From: JAJYIW01 sp963781665
GTDB taxonomy: Bacteria > Chloroflexota > Anaerolineae > Anaerolineales > Anaerolineaceae
NCBI GenBank assembly: GCA_963781665.1
Contig: CAWAGA010000002.1
Location: 124,001 to 188,000 of the forward strand
DNA: 64,000 bases
Direction: 5' to 3'
Shown here: positions 17,478 through 26,054 of the stretch, one piece after another
How positions within the stretch are numbered: position 1 is the stretch's first letter
Layout: the number at the start of each line of letters is the position of its first letter
Notes under the pieces: generated by a model
Database searches by the model: none
What the model saw: only the letters and a program-made list of their open reading frames with translations
Told to the model about the DNA's origin: nothing
Translations under genes and position numbers: made by a program

Positions 17478-17573
17478 AGACTTTTTTATTTTTAGTGGAT
17501 AGGATAATTTTCTTTTGCCAGTATAACAGATTTCAAGAATTGTATAATTCAGATAAACTCTACATCGCAATTA

Positions 17574-18647
17574 ATGGTTAATCATAAGATGAAGCTTCAT
17601 AAGAATTCTTCCAAGAAGCGCCGCTCGGTCGCCAATCGTTACTTTATCAACTTGTTTTTCATATTAACCGTTTTACTGGCAGCATGCAGCCCGGCGACTG
17701 CGACGCCAGCCGCTACCAGACAGGTAAAATCCCAAACCCCTACCGTTAACAATACAGCCGCGCCTCCGCCGGCCCCTACGAAGCCACCACCGTTTACCCC
17801 TCTGGTGCCAACCACGACAACCTTGCCAACCCAGGTGCCTCCGACTGCAACTCCCGAACCAACGACCTCCTTCGCAGTCATCGGAGACTATGGCCAGGTC
17901 GGGAAACAAGAGCGAGAAGTCGCGGCCCTGGTCCATTCCTGGAGCCCGGATTTCATCATCACCGTTGGCGACAATAATTATCCTGATGGAGCAGCCGATA
18001 CCATCGATCAGAACATCGGCCAGTACTACCACGATTACATTTACCCGTATAAAGGCATTTATGGGCCAGGCGCGGCGACTAACCGTTTCTTCCCCACCCT
18101 GGGCAACCACGATTGGTTGACAGATAACGCCCAGCCCTATTTCAACTACTTCACCCTGCCTGACAACGAACGGTATTACAGTTTTGTCTGGGGACCGGTC
18201 GAATTTTACGCGATCGACAGCGATTATCACGACCCATCAGGGATTACGGCCACCTCACCCCAGGCGAAATGGCTGCAAAAAGCCCTGGCGAGCTCAACCT
18301 CACCCTGGAAGATCGTCTATTTCCACCTCCCACCCTATTCCTCCGGCAGCCAGCACGGATCGACTCCGGAACTGCAATGGCCGTTCAAACAATGGGGGGC
18401 GAGCGCGGTCCTCTCGGGCCACGAGCATAATTACGAGCGGCTCGAGGAAGATGGTCTGGTCTATTTTGTGGATGGGTTGGGGGGAAATGGCAAATATCCT
18501 TTTGCAGACAAGCCCGCAGCCGGCAGCCAGGTGCGCTACAATAGTGAAGGCGGGGCAATGCGGGTGACTGCCAGCCCAACTAGGATCGAATTCGAGTTTA
18601 TCAACGTCGATCACCAGGTGATCGACTCCTACAGCATCGAGCAATAA
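17574..18647 (+). CDS. Secreted metallophosphoesterase lipoprotein (purple acid phosphatase-like)
   Basis: A 357-residue lipoprotein: basic N-terminus, hydrophobic segment ending LLAAC, then a Pro/Thr-rich linker of about 70 residues. The catalytic domain has all metallophosphoesterase motifs in order: GDYG, GDNNYPDG, LGNHDW, FHLPPYSSG and GHEHNYE, which bind two metal ions. The architecture fits an extracellular phosphatase acting on phosphomonoesters. An in-frame ATG at 17589 is an alternative start; neither has a clear ribosome binding site. A 14-bp gap to the next gene suggests co-transcription, though no functional link is evident. Confidence 0.87.
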   Translation: MVNHKMKLHKNSSKKRRSVANRYFINLFFILTVLLAACSPATATPAATRQVKSQTPTVNNTAAPPPAPTKPPPFTPLVPTTTTLPTQVPPTATPEPTTSFAVIGDYGQVGKQEREVAALVHSWSPDFIITVGDNNYPDGAADTIDQNIGQYYHDYIYPYKGIYGPGAATNRFFPTLGNHDWLTDNAQPYFNYFTLPDNERYYSFVWGPVEFYAIDSDYHDPSGITATSPQAKWLQKALASSTSPWKIVYFHLPPYSSGSQHGSTPELQWPFKQWGASAVLSGHEHNYERLEEDGLVYFVDGLGGNGKYPFADKPAAGSQVRYNSEGGAMRVTASPTRIEFEFINVDHQVIDSYSIEQ

Positions 18648-18661
18648 TCGGAGGTTTTCCC

Positions 18662-19297
18662 GTGTCATCTGGTCCAGACCCCAACTCAGCCTATCCCAAC
18701 CAAGCGATCAAACGCATTTGTTTCATCAAAAATGTTGTTACCAGGCCTAATATTATCATCGGCGACTACACCTATTACGACGACCCAAATGGGGCGGAGG
18801 CATTTGAAGTCCACGTCACCCATCATTACGAATTCCTGGGTGACCGGCTATTCATCGGTAAATTCTGTGCCATCGCTCAGGGGATCGAATTCATCATGAA
18901 CGGTGCGAACCACCGGATGACCTCAGCCACGACTTACCCGTTCAATATTATGGGCCATGGGTGGGAGAAAGCAGCCCCAGCCCTCCAAGACCTGCCTTTC
19001 AAAGGCGATACAGTGATCGGCAACGACGTATGGATCGGGCAGAACGTCACCATTTTGCCAGGAGTGCACGTGGACGATGGCGCAATCATCGCAGCCAATG
19101 CAGTGGTTGCAAAGGACATACCGGCATATCGCATCGCAGCCGGAAACCCTGCCAGGGTGATCAAAAAACGATTTTCAGATGACTTGATTGATCACCTGCT
19201 GACGATCAGGTGGTGGGATTGGCCGGCAGAAAAGATCTTTGCCAACCTGGAGATCCTTTGTAGTGCAGAATTACAGAAAGTGAAAGCTATCCATTAA
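18662..19297 (+). CDS. Xenobiotic acyltransferase (Vat/CatB family)
   Basis: A 211-residue hexapeptide-repeat acetyltransferase starting at GTG 18662, preceded by GGAGG with 8 nt spacing. The left-handed beta-helix repeats are visible (IGNDVWIGQNVTILPGVHVDDG, partly) and the family's catalytic His lies in NGANHRM. The C-terminus PAYRIAAGNPARVIKKRF is diagnostic. Family members transfer acetyl from acetyl-CoA to streptogramin A or chloramphenicol; many environmental homologues have unknown substrates, so antibiotic resistance is only possible. It is followed by a P450 gene after 11 bp, apparently in one operon. Confidence 0.88.
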   Translation: MSSGPDPNSAYPNQAIKRICFIKNVVTRPNIIIGDYTYYDDPNGAEAFEVHVTHHYEFLGDRLFIGKFCAIAQGIEFIMNGANHRMTSATTYPFNIMGHGWEKAAPALQDLPFKGDTVIGNDVWIGQNVTILPGVHVDDGAIIAANAVVAKDIPAYRIAAGNPARVIKKRFSDDLIDHLLTIRWWDWPAEKIFANLEILCSAELQKVKAIH

Positions 19298-19308
19298 GGA
19301 GAATTCTT

Positions 19309-20490
19309 ATGAAATCCCTGATATCAGGAATAGAACAACAAATCAACCCTTTCACATTATACGAAAGCATGCGCCAGGAGCATCCACTTTATCACGACCC
19401 TGAAAAAGAGAACTGGAACTTTTTTCGTTATGCAGACGTGCAGCGCGCCCTGTCCGATTATGCCGCTTTTTCATCCCAATTCCGCCGCAAACCAAAGCTG
19501 TCATTGCTGCCGAATGAAGCCTTTTCGGCGGCGATCATCAGCACCGATCCCCCTCGCCACCGTCAATTACGCGCACTGGTAACCCAGGCGTTCACACCTC
19601 GGGCGGTGGAAGCCCTGGCGCCACGCATCTCCGAGATCGTCGAAGAACAGCTCGAAAAAGTTGCGACGGATCACTGCATGGAGGTGATCCACGACCTGGG
19701 TTACCCGTTACCGGTGATCGTCATCGCCGAGCTGTTGGGTATCCCCAGCCAGGACCGGCAGCGTTTCAAGCATTGGTCCGATTCTGCAGTCCAGGCTGCT
19801 AATTTTGGGGCGACCGTGGATTTCAAAAAATTCATGCGGCCTGAAATGATCGAGATGGGCAGATATTTCGCGGGGATCATCGAAAAACGTCGTAAGACCC
19901 CGGGCGACGACCTGATCAGCAACTTGCTCGATGCCAGCATCGATGGCGAACATCTCAGCCAGATCGAATTACTGGGTTTTTGCGTCCTGCTGCTGGTCGC
20001 CGGCAACGAGACCACCACAAACCTGATCGGCAATGCCATGTTGGCCTTCGCAGAGAACCCCGAAAGCTGGCAAAAGCTACGCAGCCAACCTGATTTGGTG
20101 CCCCAGGCGATCGAAGAGGCGCTGCGCTATCGTTCGCCGGTACAGGCCATGTTCCGGGTTACCATCCAGGAAATCATAATGTACGAACAGACCATCCCGG
20201 CTAACGCACGGGTTGTGGCCTGGATCGGATCGGCCAACCACGACGAGAGCGTTTTTCCACAAGCCGATAAGTTTATGATCGACAGGGCTCCTAACAAACA
20301 CATCGCCTTTGGCTACGGCATCCATTTCTGCCTGGGAGCACCCCTGGCTCGCCTGGAAGCGAAGATTGCTTTGAGCGCCATGCTGAAGCGTTTCACGTCG
20401 TTTAACGTGACTCCCCAGGCACGGATAGAACGACAGCCCAGCCTGCTGATCTATGGCTTACAAAATTTACCGATTGATTTTAACCTTTGA
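19309..20490 (+). CDS. Cytochrome P450 (bacterial soluble type)
   Basis: A 393-residue haem monooxygenase without membrane anchor, typical length for bacterial class I P450s (CYP107/CYP109-like). The I-helix motif AGNETTT, the ExxR motif (EEALRYRSP) and the haem loop FGYGIHFCLGAPLARLEA with the Cys ligand are all present. The start has a good ribosome binding site (AAGGAGAA). P450s need O2 and ferredoxin partners; no redox partner gene is adjacent, and the presence of an oxygen-dependent enzyme beside strongly anaerobic gene sets elsewhere is notable. Substrate unknown. Confidence 0.93.
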   Translation: MKSLISGIEQQINPFTLYESMRQEHPLYHDPEKENWNFFRYADVQRALSDYAAFSSQFRRKPKLSLLPNEAFSAAIISTDPPRHRQLRALVTQAFTPRAVEALAPRISEIVEEQLEKVATDHCMEVIHDLGYPLPVIVIAELLGIPSQDRQRFKHWSDSAVQAANFGATVDFKKFMRPEMIEMGRYFAGIIEKRRKTPGDDLISNLLDASIDGEHLSQIELLGFCVLLLVAGNETTTNLIGNAMLAFAENPESWQKLRSQPDLVPQAIEEALRYRSPVQAMFRVTIQEIIMYEQTIPANARVVAWIGSANHDESVFPQADKFMIDRAPNKHIAFGYGIHFCLGAPLARLEAKIALSAMLKRFTSFNVTPQARIERQPSLLIYGLQNLPIDFNL

Positions 20491-20506
20491 GTTTGAGGCT
20501 AATTTT

Positions 20507-20588
20507 TTAGCATTCCACGGTCGGAATCCAGGCATACCAGCCCATGCTAACGGAGAATACCAACTAGCCGGCCTGGCTTAACCGGCTA
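20507..20588. other. Two inverted repeats downstream of the P450 gene
   Basis: TTAGCAT (20507-20513) pairs with ATGCTAA (20544-20550), and TAGCCGG (20565-20571) pairs with CCGGCTA (20582-20588). Neither has a T-tract. They may terminate the P450 transcript weakly or serve as protein-binding sites. The remaining 130 bp up to the next gene shows only a direct repeat of CTCAGGCG. Confidence 0.35.
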
Positions 20589-20725
20589 ATTACCCCAGAA
20601 AAGCCTCAGGCGAGAATTAAGATGTTTCATCTCAGGCGTGACCAAATCAACCTGATGATCTATGGGATTAGAGAATCGTTATAAAATGATTATTAAGTTG
20701 GACTGGTATAAGAACGGAGAATGCG

Positions 20726-21127
20726 ATGCCCGAGACGATTGAAGTATCGACGATTTTGCCGGTAGCACCCGATGTCATCTATAAAGCCTGGCTGGACAGC
20801 GCTCAACACAGCCTGTTTACCGGCAGCCCGGCGGAGATCAATCCCATCCCAGGCGGTTTGTTCACCGCCTGGGATGGATACATCAGCGGCGTTACCCTTG
20901 AAATGACACCTTTCAAGCGGATTTTACAATCCTGGCGAGCTGAAGATTTTCCAGAAGATGCAGCTAATTCGGAGCTTGAAATAAGGCTTGAAGCTATCCC
21001 GGATGGCACCTACCTGACCTTGACCCATACCGACCTCCCGGATGGACAGGGCGAAGAGTTCAAGCAAGGTTGGCTGGATTACTATTTCGCTCCGATGCAT
21101 GCCTATTTTTCAAATCCTACAGATTAA
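20726..21127 (+). CDS. SRPBCC/AHSA1-type small-molecule-binding protein
   Basis: A 133-residue protein of the START/Bet v1-like superfamily (AHSA1 branch): it begins with the typical IEVSTILPVAPDVIYKAWLD and has the W/G-rich middle (IPGGLFTAWDGYISG) and the C-terminal QGWLDYYFAPMHAYF helix. Such proteins have a hydrophobic cavity and unknown ligands. GGAG precedes the ATG at 20726. It stands alone between the P450 gene and the convergent alpha/beta hydrolase. Confidence 0.85.
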   Translation: MPETIEVSTILPVAPDVIYKAWLDSAQHSLFTGSPAEINPIPGGLFTAWDGYISGVTLEMTPFKRILQSWRAEDFPEDAANSELEIRLEAIPDGTYLTLTHTDLPDGQGEEFKQGWLDYYFAPMHAYFSNPTD

Positions 21128-21141
21128 TCTGCTGCATCCTG

Positions 21142-22452
21142 TCACTGGATCAAGGGCAAGTAAACCTGGTGCCAGGTTTGGCCGCTGTAGTCCGAAATGA
21201 TTTGCTCAAATTGCTGGTGATCAACCTCGGGCGGCAGTTCTGGCATAATATCGGCTGCCTGGATTGAGTTCAGGGAAGCTTTAATGATCATCAAATAGAA
21301 GCTGGCTAAAGCCTCCGTAGCCGTAAATTGGCAATGGCCATAGCGCGCGATAGGGATGTTGATGTAATTGGTAGCCGAATGAGCCAGCAGTGTCTTGATG
21401 CGGTACAAGATCTCGTGCCAATATGGAACGATCGGATCGCCGGTATCATGAATAGACACCAAGGGGACCTTTAAAAAGCCGCTGGTTTGGTAGTTGGCTT
21501 TTATCTCGGACAGCGCTGCGGCATCGGCAGCAAAACGGGCTACCTGGATATTTAGTTTAAAATCATTCGTGGAGCCAAAATACCACCGGTATTTGTTATT
21601 GAACGGCTGCCCTCCTAATTCTTGAATGGCTTCGTTAGTTGCCAGGACGTTGTAGCTTAAAATGCCGTTTACCGTTTCAATTGTCGAGTTCACCTTATCG
21701 GCTGCATCGATTGGAGCGCCCGTAACCTTCAAGAGTTGGGCAACCTTCGAAGCGTTACTCGGATCGAGTAACGCGGCAGTGATTGCAGGTACGTAAGTCG
21801 ATTCCCAACCTGTCATAACAGACAGGGGAATATCAACTGCACTGCCGCCCTGGGATTTCAATAAGTTGGGGAAGAAGTAATCTAACACTACCCGGAAATC
21901 ACCCCAATAGTTGATCTGTTTCGTAAAATCGCCAATTGGGCCGCAGGCTGCCAGTCCGCCGCTGAAGACGTCTGGGTTTTGCTCAACCGCCAGGGTGGTG
22001 ATCAACCCACCTTCTGAAACGCCGACCAGGTAGACATGATTTGCGGTATAGGTTTCCTTAAAGTAGTTGGCAAGGGCCAGGATGTCTTTCACGCCTTCTT
22101 TTACCGCCAGACCAGCTTTTTCATAGCTGGTAACGGCAAAAGCAAAATGCATGCTTGTGATCAGGTAGGGGATATTGGTTCCATCCTGCAGGACGAGTTG
22201 GTCCCAGGGAATTCCCACTGTTTCATAAGGGTCGTAGAAAACGTAGCCATGGGCAAAAACAACCAGGTCGCCATTCCAGACAGGCGGCATAATTATACAG
22301 ACTTCACTGCCGTCTAATTGCGTGAGATCTCCCCCCAAGGATCCACAATCAATTCCATCAGTAAGTATTTGATTATTGGCTTTTACCGGGACGGTTGACA
22401 GTGCCGAAGCAAGAATCACAAAAATCAGGGGTAAGCGAATGAGTCGTGACAT
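21142..22452 (-). CDS. Secreted alpha/beta hydrolase
   Basis: A 436-residue secreted protein with a signal peptide (cleavage probably after VPVKA). An alpha/beta-hydrolase triad can be read: Ser in GVSEGG, Asp in HDTGDPIVPYWH and His in RYGHCQF. Two adjacent ATGs follow AAGGAGG; the second (22452) has better spacing. The C-terminus ends WHQVYLPLIQ, an aromatic-LPLI motif also found at the end of the fibronectin-type protein at 53.7 kb. Substrate is unknown; a secreted esterase or peptidase-like role is likely. The last base is 14 bp from the convergent SRPBCC gene. Confidence 0.8.
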   Translation of the reverse strand: MSRLIRLPLIFVILASALSTVPVKANNQILTDGIDCGSLGGDLTQLDGSEVCIIMPPVWNGDLVVFAHGYVFYDPYETVGIPWDQLVLQDGTNIPYLITSMHFAFAVTSYEKAGLAVKEGVKDILALANYFKETYTANHVYLVGVSEGGLITTLAVEQNPDVFSGGLAACGPIGDFTKQINYWGDFRVVLDYFFPNLLKSQGGSAVDIPLSVMTGWESTYVPAITAALLDPSNASKVAQLLKVTGAPIDAADKVNSTIETVNGILSYNVLATNEAIQELGGQPFNNKYRWYFGSTNDFKLNIQVARFAADAAALSEIKANYQTSGFLKVPLVSIHDTGDPIVPYWHEILYRIKTLLAHSATNYINIPIARYGHCQFTATEALASFYLMIIKASLNSIQAADIMPELPPEVDHQQFEQIISDYSGQTWHQVYLPLIQ

Positions 22453-22816
22453 CATAAGCCTCCTTAGATACCTAACGCAAAAAGCAAATCACTGAAATTC
22501 CAGCGCTGACACTCTTCTTGATCACCTCCCTGTTATAAAAATATAATAATAAGGAAAACAATCGATGGGGAAAGGCTGGGCCTTGCCAACCTGGTTATCA
22601 ATCAGGTGAGATGCACGCATCTTGAGCTTCGAAGCGGTTGATAGAAATTTCCCCTGTTGAATATATTATAGACACCAAACAACCTGAATTCAAGGGATTA
22701 ATCAATAATCCTGTCCAGGTACTTCGCAAAAAAATCTATCCTAATTAAGTATTTTATTGCGGGAATGACCGGGCGGTCAAATATTTTTCCTGATCGGTCT
22801 GGCAAGGTCAGGGTAG
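22453..22816. other. 364-bp intergenic region between hydrolase and lactate permease genes
   Basis: Both neighbours are on the minus strand. The region is AT-rich and holds the palindrome AGATGCACGCATCT (22609-22622) and, on the minus strand about 75 bp before the hydrolase start, GGGAGGTGATC followed by a 7-codon GTG reading frame ending in TGA. TGACCGCCCGGTCA-type hairpin sequence at about 22767-22780 may end the permease transcript. No gene is supported. Confidence 0.4.
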
Positions 22817-24412
22817 TTATAACCTGGAGATAATTAAAGCGATCACACCAATGATTAATCCCATCACCAGACCGTAAGGCACCGTTTTGCGCAGTACTAA
22901 ACCATCCTGGCCTTTTAACCCGACCGTGCTGCAGCCAACGATGATTTTAGCCGGCGCCAGCATGCTTCCCAACGCGCCGCCCGCGGTCTGGGCGGCTACC
23001 AGGATGCGGGGGTCAATCGCCAATAATATTGCCGCATTTTGCTGCAACCCGGCGAAGAGCACGTTCGAGTTATTATTACTGCCGGTTGCAAAGGCTCCCA
23101 GGATACCGACCAGAGGCGAAGCCAGGGGAAAAATTTGACCTAATAACTGCGCAGCGCCTCTGGCGAGCAGCAGCGTCATTCCGGAATGGTCCATAATCAT
23201 CGCCAGGCCAATCATGGCGATCACGCCCAGGCTTGAAGCGCTGGCCGAATGCCAGGTAGCCCTGGCTGCTGGTTGCCAGGCGCTTTTCTGACACCAACCG
23301 ATGCGGGCGTAGATCAAATAGCTTAGCACTACGATGATTATTACAGCAAAGCCGGGGTGGAGCATGGGCCGGAAGACCTGGGAAGAGCTTGCCGTCATAA
23401 AACCTGCGGTCGTCTTCACCTGGGGAAAAGTCATGTGGATTGCGGCCAAACTGAACCAATCGTGGATCGGGGCGACCAGGGCGATCAATGACATCACGAC
23501 TGCCAGAGCGCCATAAGAGGCCAGCGCCCCGGTTAATGCATGCGGCGGTGTCGTCATTTCAACCTGAGCGGTAGACACCGGCAGGGTGCTTGGCTGGATA
23601 CTGCCCTGGTATGGGATGGAAACGGAGCCCTGCAAAGGCAAGGAAAGTGAAACCCGCCTGAAGCTCGCCAATTTGCTGAGCAGCACTGGCAAAACGACGC
23701 CGATCAGACCGGCGCCAAACCCGGCCATGGGAGTAAGCCCGGAGACAGCCATGGCGTACTGCACTCCAGCCATTACGATAGCCATGAGCGTTACCACAGG
23801 CCAAAGCCGGCCTTCTTTGAGGATCCTGGCCACCACCAGTCCGCAGGCCAGGCAAGCAAAACCCAGCAGCAAGGCGGCTACCGGTGCCAGTGCTGCGCCG
23901 TCCATATTGGTGACGAACAACAGCGTCTGGTACACGATACCCATGTTACCGAAGGTGACGGCCCAGGTATGCCCAACTGCGGAGGCGACCACAGCGACGA
24001 TGGCCGGAACACCCAGGCCAACCAGCATCGGCGAAACCACCGCAATCGGCAGTCCATACCCGGCCAGGCCTTCGAGCATCCCTGAGAAGGCCCAGGCTAA
24101 CATTACGATCAGTAAACCATGATCGGGAACGAGCATCTTGAGCTTTGCCGCGACAGCCATGATACCGCCCATACCATCGATGATGTAATACAGGAACATC
24201 GCCGGCCAGAGGATCAAAAGGACGGTAAATGAAAGATAAAGACCTTTGAGTTGGGATACCCAGAATGCCTCGGGGGTGAGCCCAAATGCCAGAAATGCAA
24301 TTACCACCGCCACCAGCCATCCCAGCGGGCCGGCTTGCTGGCCTCCCCACTTGAGCGCGATCATTAAACCCAAAACGGCCAGAATGGGAAGAAACGCCAG
24401 GAAATAGTTCAA
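22817..24412 (-). CDS. lctP: L-lactate/glycolate permease family protein
   Basis: A 531-residue integral membrane protein of the LctP family (lactate/glycolate:H+ symport), with about 13 hydrophobic segments. Typical family stretches include GLAGYGLPIAVVSPMLVGLG, ATGSNNNSNVLFAGLQ and APAKIIVGCSTVGL. It is the normal length (about 530-550). Its ATG overlaps the stop of the upstream epimerase gene by 4 nt, so expression is coupled. In a fermenter it could export or import lactate; no lactate dehydrogenase gene is adjacent. Confidence 0.9.
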   Translation of the reverse strand: MNYFLAFLPILAVLGLMIALKWGGQQAGPLGWLVAVVIAFLAFGLTPEAFWVSQLKGLYLSFTVLLILWPAMFLYYIIDGMGGIMAVAAKLKMLVPDHGLLIVMLAWAFSGMLEGLAGYGLPIAVVSPMLVGLGVPAIVAVVASAVGHTWAVTFGNMGIVYQTLLFVTNMDGAALAPVAALLLGFACLACGLVVARILKEGRLWPVVTLMAIVMAGVQYAMAVSGLTPMAGFGAGLIGVVLPVLLSKLASFRRVSLSLPLQGSVSIPYQGSIQPSTLPVSTAQVEMTTPPHALTGALASYGALAVVMSLIALVAPIHDWFSLAAIHMTFPQVKTTAGFMTASSSQVFRPMLHPGFAVIIIVVLSYLIYARIGWCQKSAWQPAARATWHSASASSLGVIAMIGLAMIMDHSGMTLLLARGAAQLLGQIFPLASPLVGILGAFATGSNNNSNVLFAGLQQNAAILLAIDPRILVAAQTAGGALGSMLAPAKIIVGCSTVGLKGQDGLVLRKTVPYGLVMGLIIGVIALIISRL

Positions 24413-25407
24413 AGGCTATTTTTCCAGGCGCGGAGTAATTCGGCTTCACGTTCCGGTGTCAGGCCGGTTTTGATCTTGTAATCAGCGGGACGGGTAGCAT
24501 CCCAGGCCAGCGTCGCTGCGATGGTCTCCTGCAGCGGCCTGTAAGTTAACCCTTGAGCAATTGCTCTGGCACTCGAGAATGTAAAGAATCCGGCATTGGC
24601 TGGATCTGTTTCCGGCACCCATAACGGCATCTCCTGCCAGGCGCCCACCTGGTTGGCGAGGAGAAAATCTTCACTCACCCAGGTGAATTCTGCTTTGCTG
24701 CGGCTGGCAGCTTTACAGGTTTCGAGCAGAGTCTCCATTTGCAGCGGGTCCTTCGGGCCGTTGGCGTTGAAAATACCCGTCTGGCGAGCTTCCACCTGGC
24801 GGATGATCCATTCGGCCAGGTCACGCACATCAATAAACTGGACCGGTCGCCCTGGACGGCCAGGAGCAAGGACTTCGCCGCCGGCCGCAACCCGGCGGGG
24901 CCAATAAGTAAAACGGTCGCTAGGATCGTGCGGCCCGACGATCAGCCCCGGCCGGATGGTCAGGACACGCCCAGGCATCGCATTTTCAGCGGCTCGTTCG
25001 CATAATACCTTGAGCGGGCCGTAAGTTTCGTTGTTGATCGTTTCGATAGTTATATCTTCGAGCTCGCCAACCGCCGCGGATTCATCCATCCCGGTCCGAC
25101 TTACATCCGGGTACACAGAAAGGGTCGATATAAAGGTGTAGTGGTCAACCTTATTGGCCAGATACCGCGCCGACAGATCGACCATGCGCGGCAGATATCC
25201 GCTGGTATCGATAACCGCGTCCCAGCAGCAGGATTCAAGCGATGTGAGGTCGATTTCGCGATCGCCAACATATTTTTCGACCTCAGGAAATAAGGAAGGA
25301 TTTGACCTGCCACGGTTGAAAAGGGTCACCTGGTGGCCTCGATTCAACGCAGATTCAACCAGGGCACGACCGACAAAAACCGTTCCCCCCAATATTAAAA
25401 ATCGCAT
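24409..25407 (-). CDS. NAD-dependent epimerase/dehydratase family protein
   Basis: A 332-residue extended short-chain dehydrogenase. The start is ATG 25407, with GGAGG just upstream, giving MRFLILGGTVFVGRALVE, a Rossmann GGTxFxG nucleotide-binding motif. It belongs to the branch related to chloroplast CSP41/isoflavone-reductase-like epimerases rather than classical GalE: the usual YxxxK is seen as YGPLK (residues about 130). The protein lies directly upstream of and overlaps lctP. Its substrate cannot be told. Confidence 0.8.
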   Translation of the reverse strand: MRFLILGGTVFVGRALVESALNRGHQVTLFNRGRSNPSLFPEVEKYVGDREIDLTSLESCCWDAVIDTSGYLPRMVDLSARYLANKVDHYTFISTLSVYPDVSRTGMDESAAVGELEDITIETINNETYGPLKVLCERAAENAMPGRVLTIRPGLIVGPHDPSDRFTYWPRRVAAGGEVLAPGRPGRPVQFIDVRDLAEWIIRQVEARQTGIFNANGPKDPLQMETLLETCKAASRSKAEFTWVSEDFLLANQVGAWQEMPLWVPETDPANAGFFTFSSARAIAQGLTYRPLQETIAATLAWDATRPADYKIKTGLTPEREAELLRAWKNSL

Positions 25408-25496
25408 CGCTACCTCCAACTCTAGCCAGGCGCCTGGCCGGATATCGTTAACAATTTTACCGGATTATAATCTTTATTTATGAAGGTGAGGTCGGT

Positions 25497-26054
25497 TTGA
25501 AATCCCCAGAAGCTTACGCCCGATATTTAACCCACCGGTCACGGCTCAGCCTTTCCTTCCGTACAGCCTTCACCGAGGATCTAAAGCGGCATTTCCCAGG
25601 TCAGGTGCTGGATATCGGCTGCGGCGCCGGTGAATTTTTAGAGGCGTACCCTGGCGCGGTGGGGATTGAATTTAATCCCTTCCTGGCCGGATACTGCCGC
25701 CGGCTGGGGATGGCCGTCACTCAGGCGGATATTTTCCAACTGCCTTTCCTTTCCGGTCATTTTGAGGGTGTCTTGATCTCTAACGTGCTCGAGCACCTGG
25801 GCGAACCAGCGCTTGCATTCGGCGAGGCAGTGCGGGTGACAAAAACTGGCGGGAAGATCGTCACAACCGTCCCCTATCAAGCTGGTTTCCACCGGGACCC
25901 TACCCACCTGAAGTATATTGCCTGGTCCGATCTGCATGCCTTCGCTGCCAGGTATCATCTCAACCAGGTTAAAGTCTATGGCTTTCCGCACGGCAGCGAT
26001 TTATTCGGCAGGTGGATAACCTTCTGTGAGCTGCGGGCAGTCTTCATCAAATAG
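25497..26054 (+). CDS. Class I SAM-dependent methyltransferase
   Basis: A 185-residue methyltransferase starting at TTG 25497, preceded by AAGGTGAGG. Motif I (VLDIGCGAGEFLEAYPGAVG) binds S-adenosylmethionine, and the SNVLEHLGEP segment matches the Methyltransf_11 fold. C-terminal KIVTTVPYQAGFHRDPTHLKY is typical of methyltransferases acting on lipids or sugars. The substrate is unknown. It converges on the GH32 gene with no gap. Confidence 0.8.
   Translation: MKSPEAYARYLTHRSRLSLSFRTAFTEDLKRHFPGQVLDIGCGAGEFLEAYPGAVGIEFNPFLAGYCRRLGMAVTQADIFQLPFLSGHFEGVLISNVLEHLGEPALAFGEAVRVTKTGGKIVTTVPYQAGFHRDPTHLKYIAWSDLHAFAARYHLNQVKVYGFPHGSDLFGRWITFCELRAVFIK

Noticed and set aside
20565..20588. Rho-independent terminator after the P450 gene
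   Set aside because: The 7-bp stem has a 10-nt loop and no T-tract; it was kept only as an inverted repeat.
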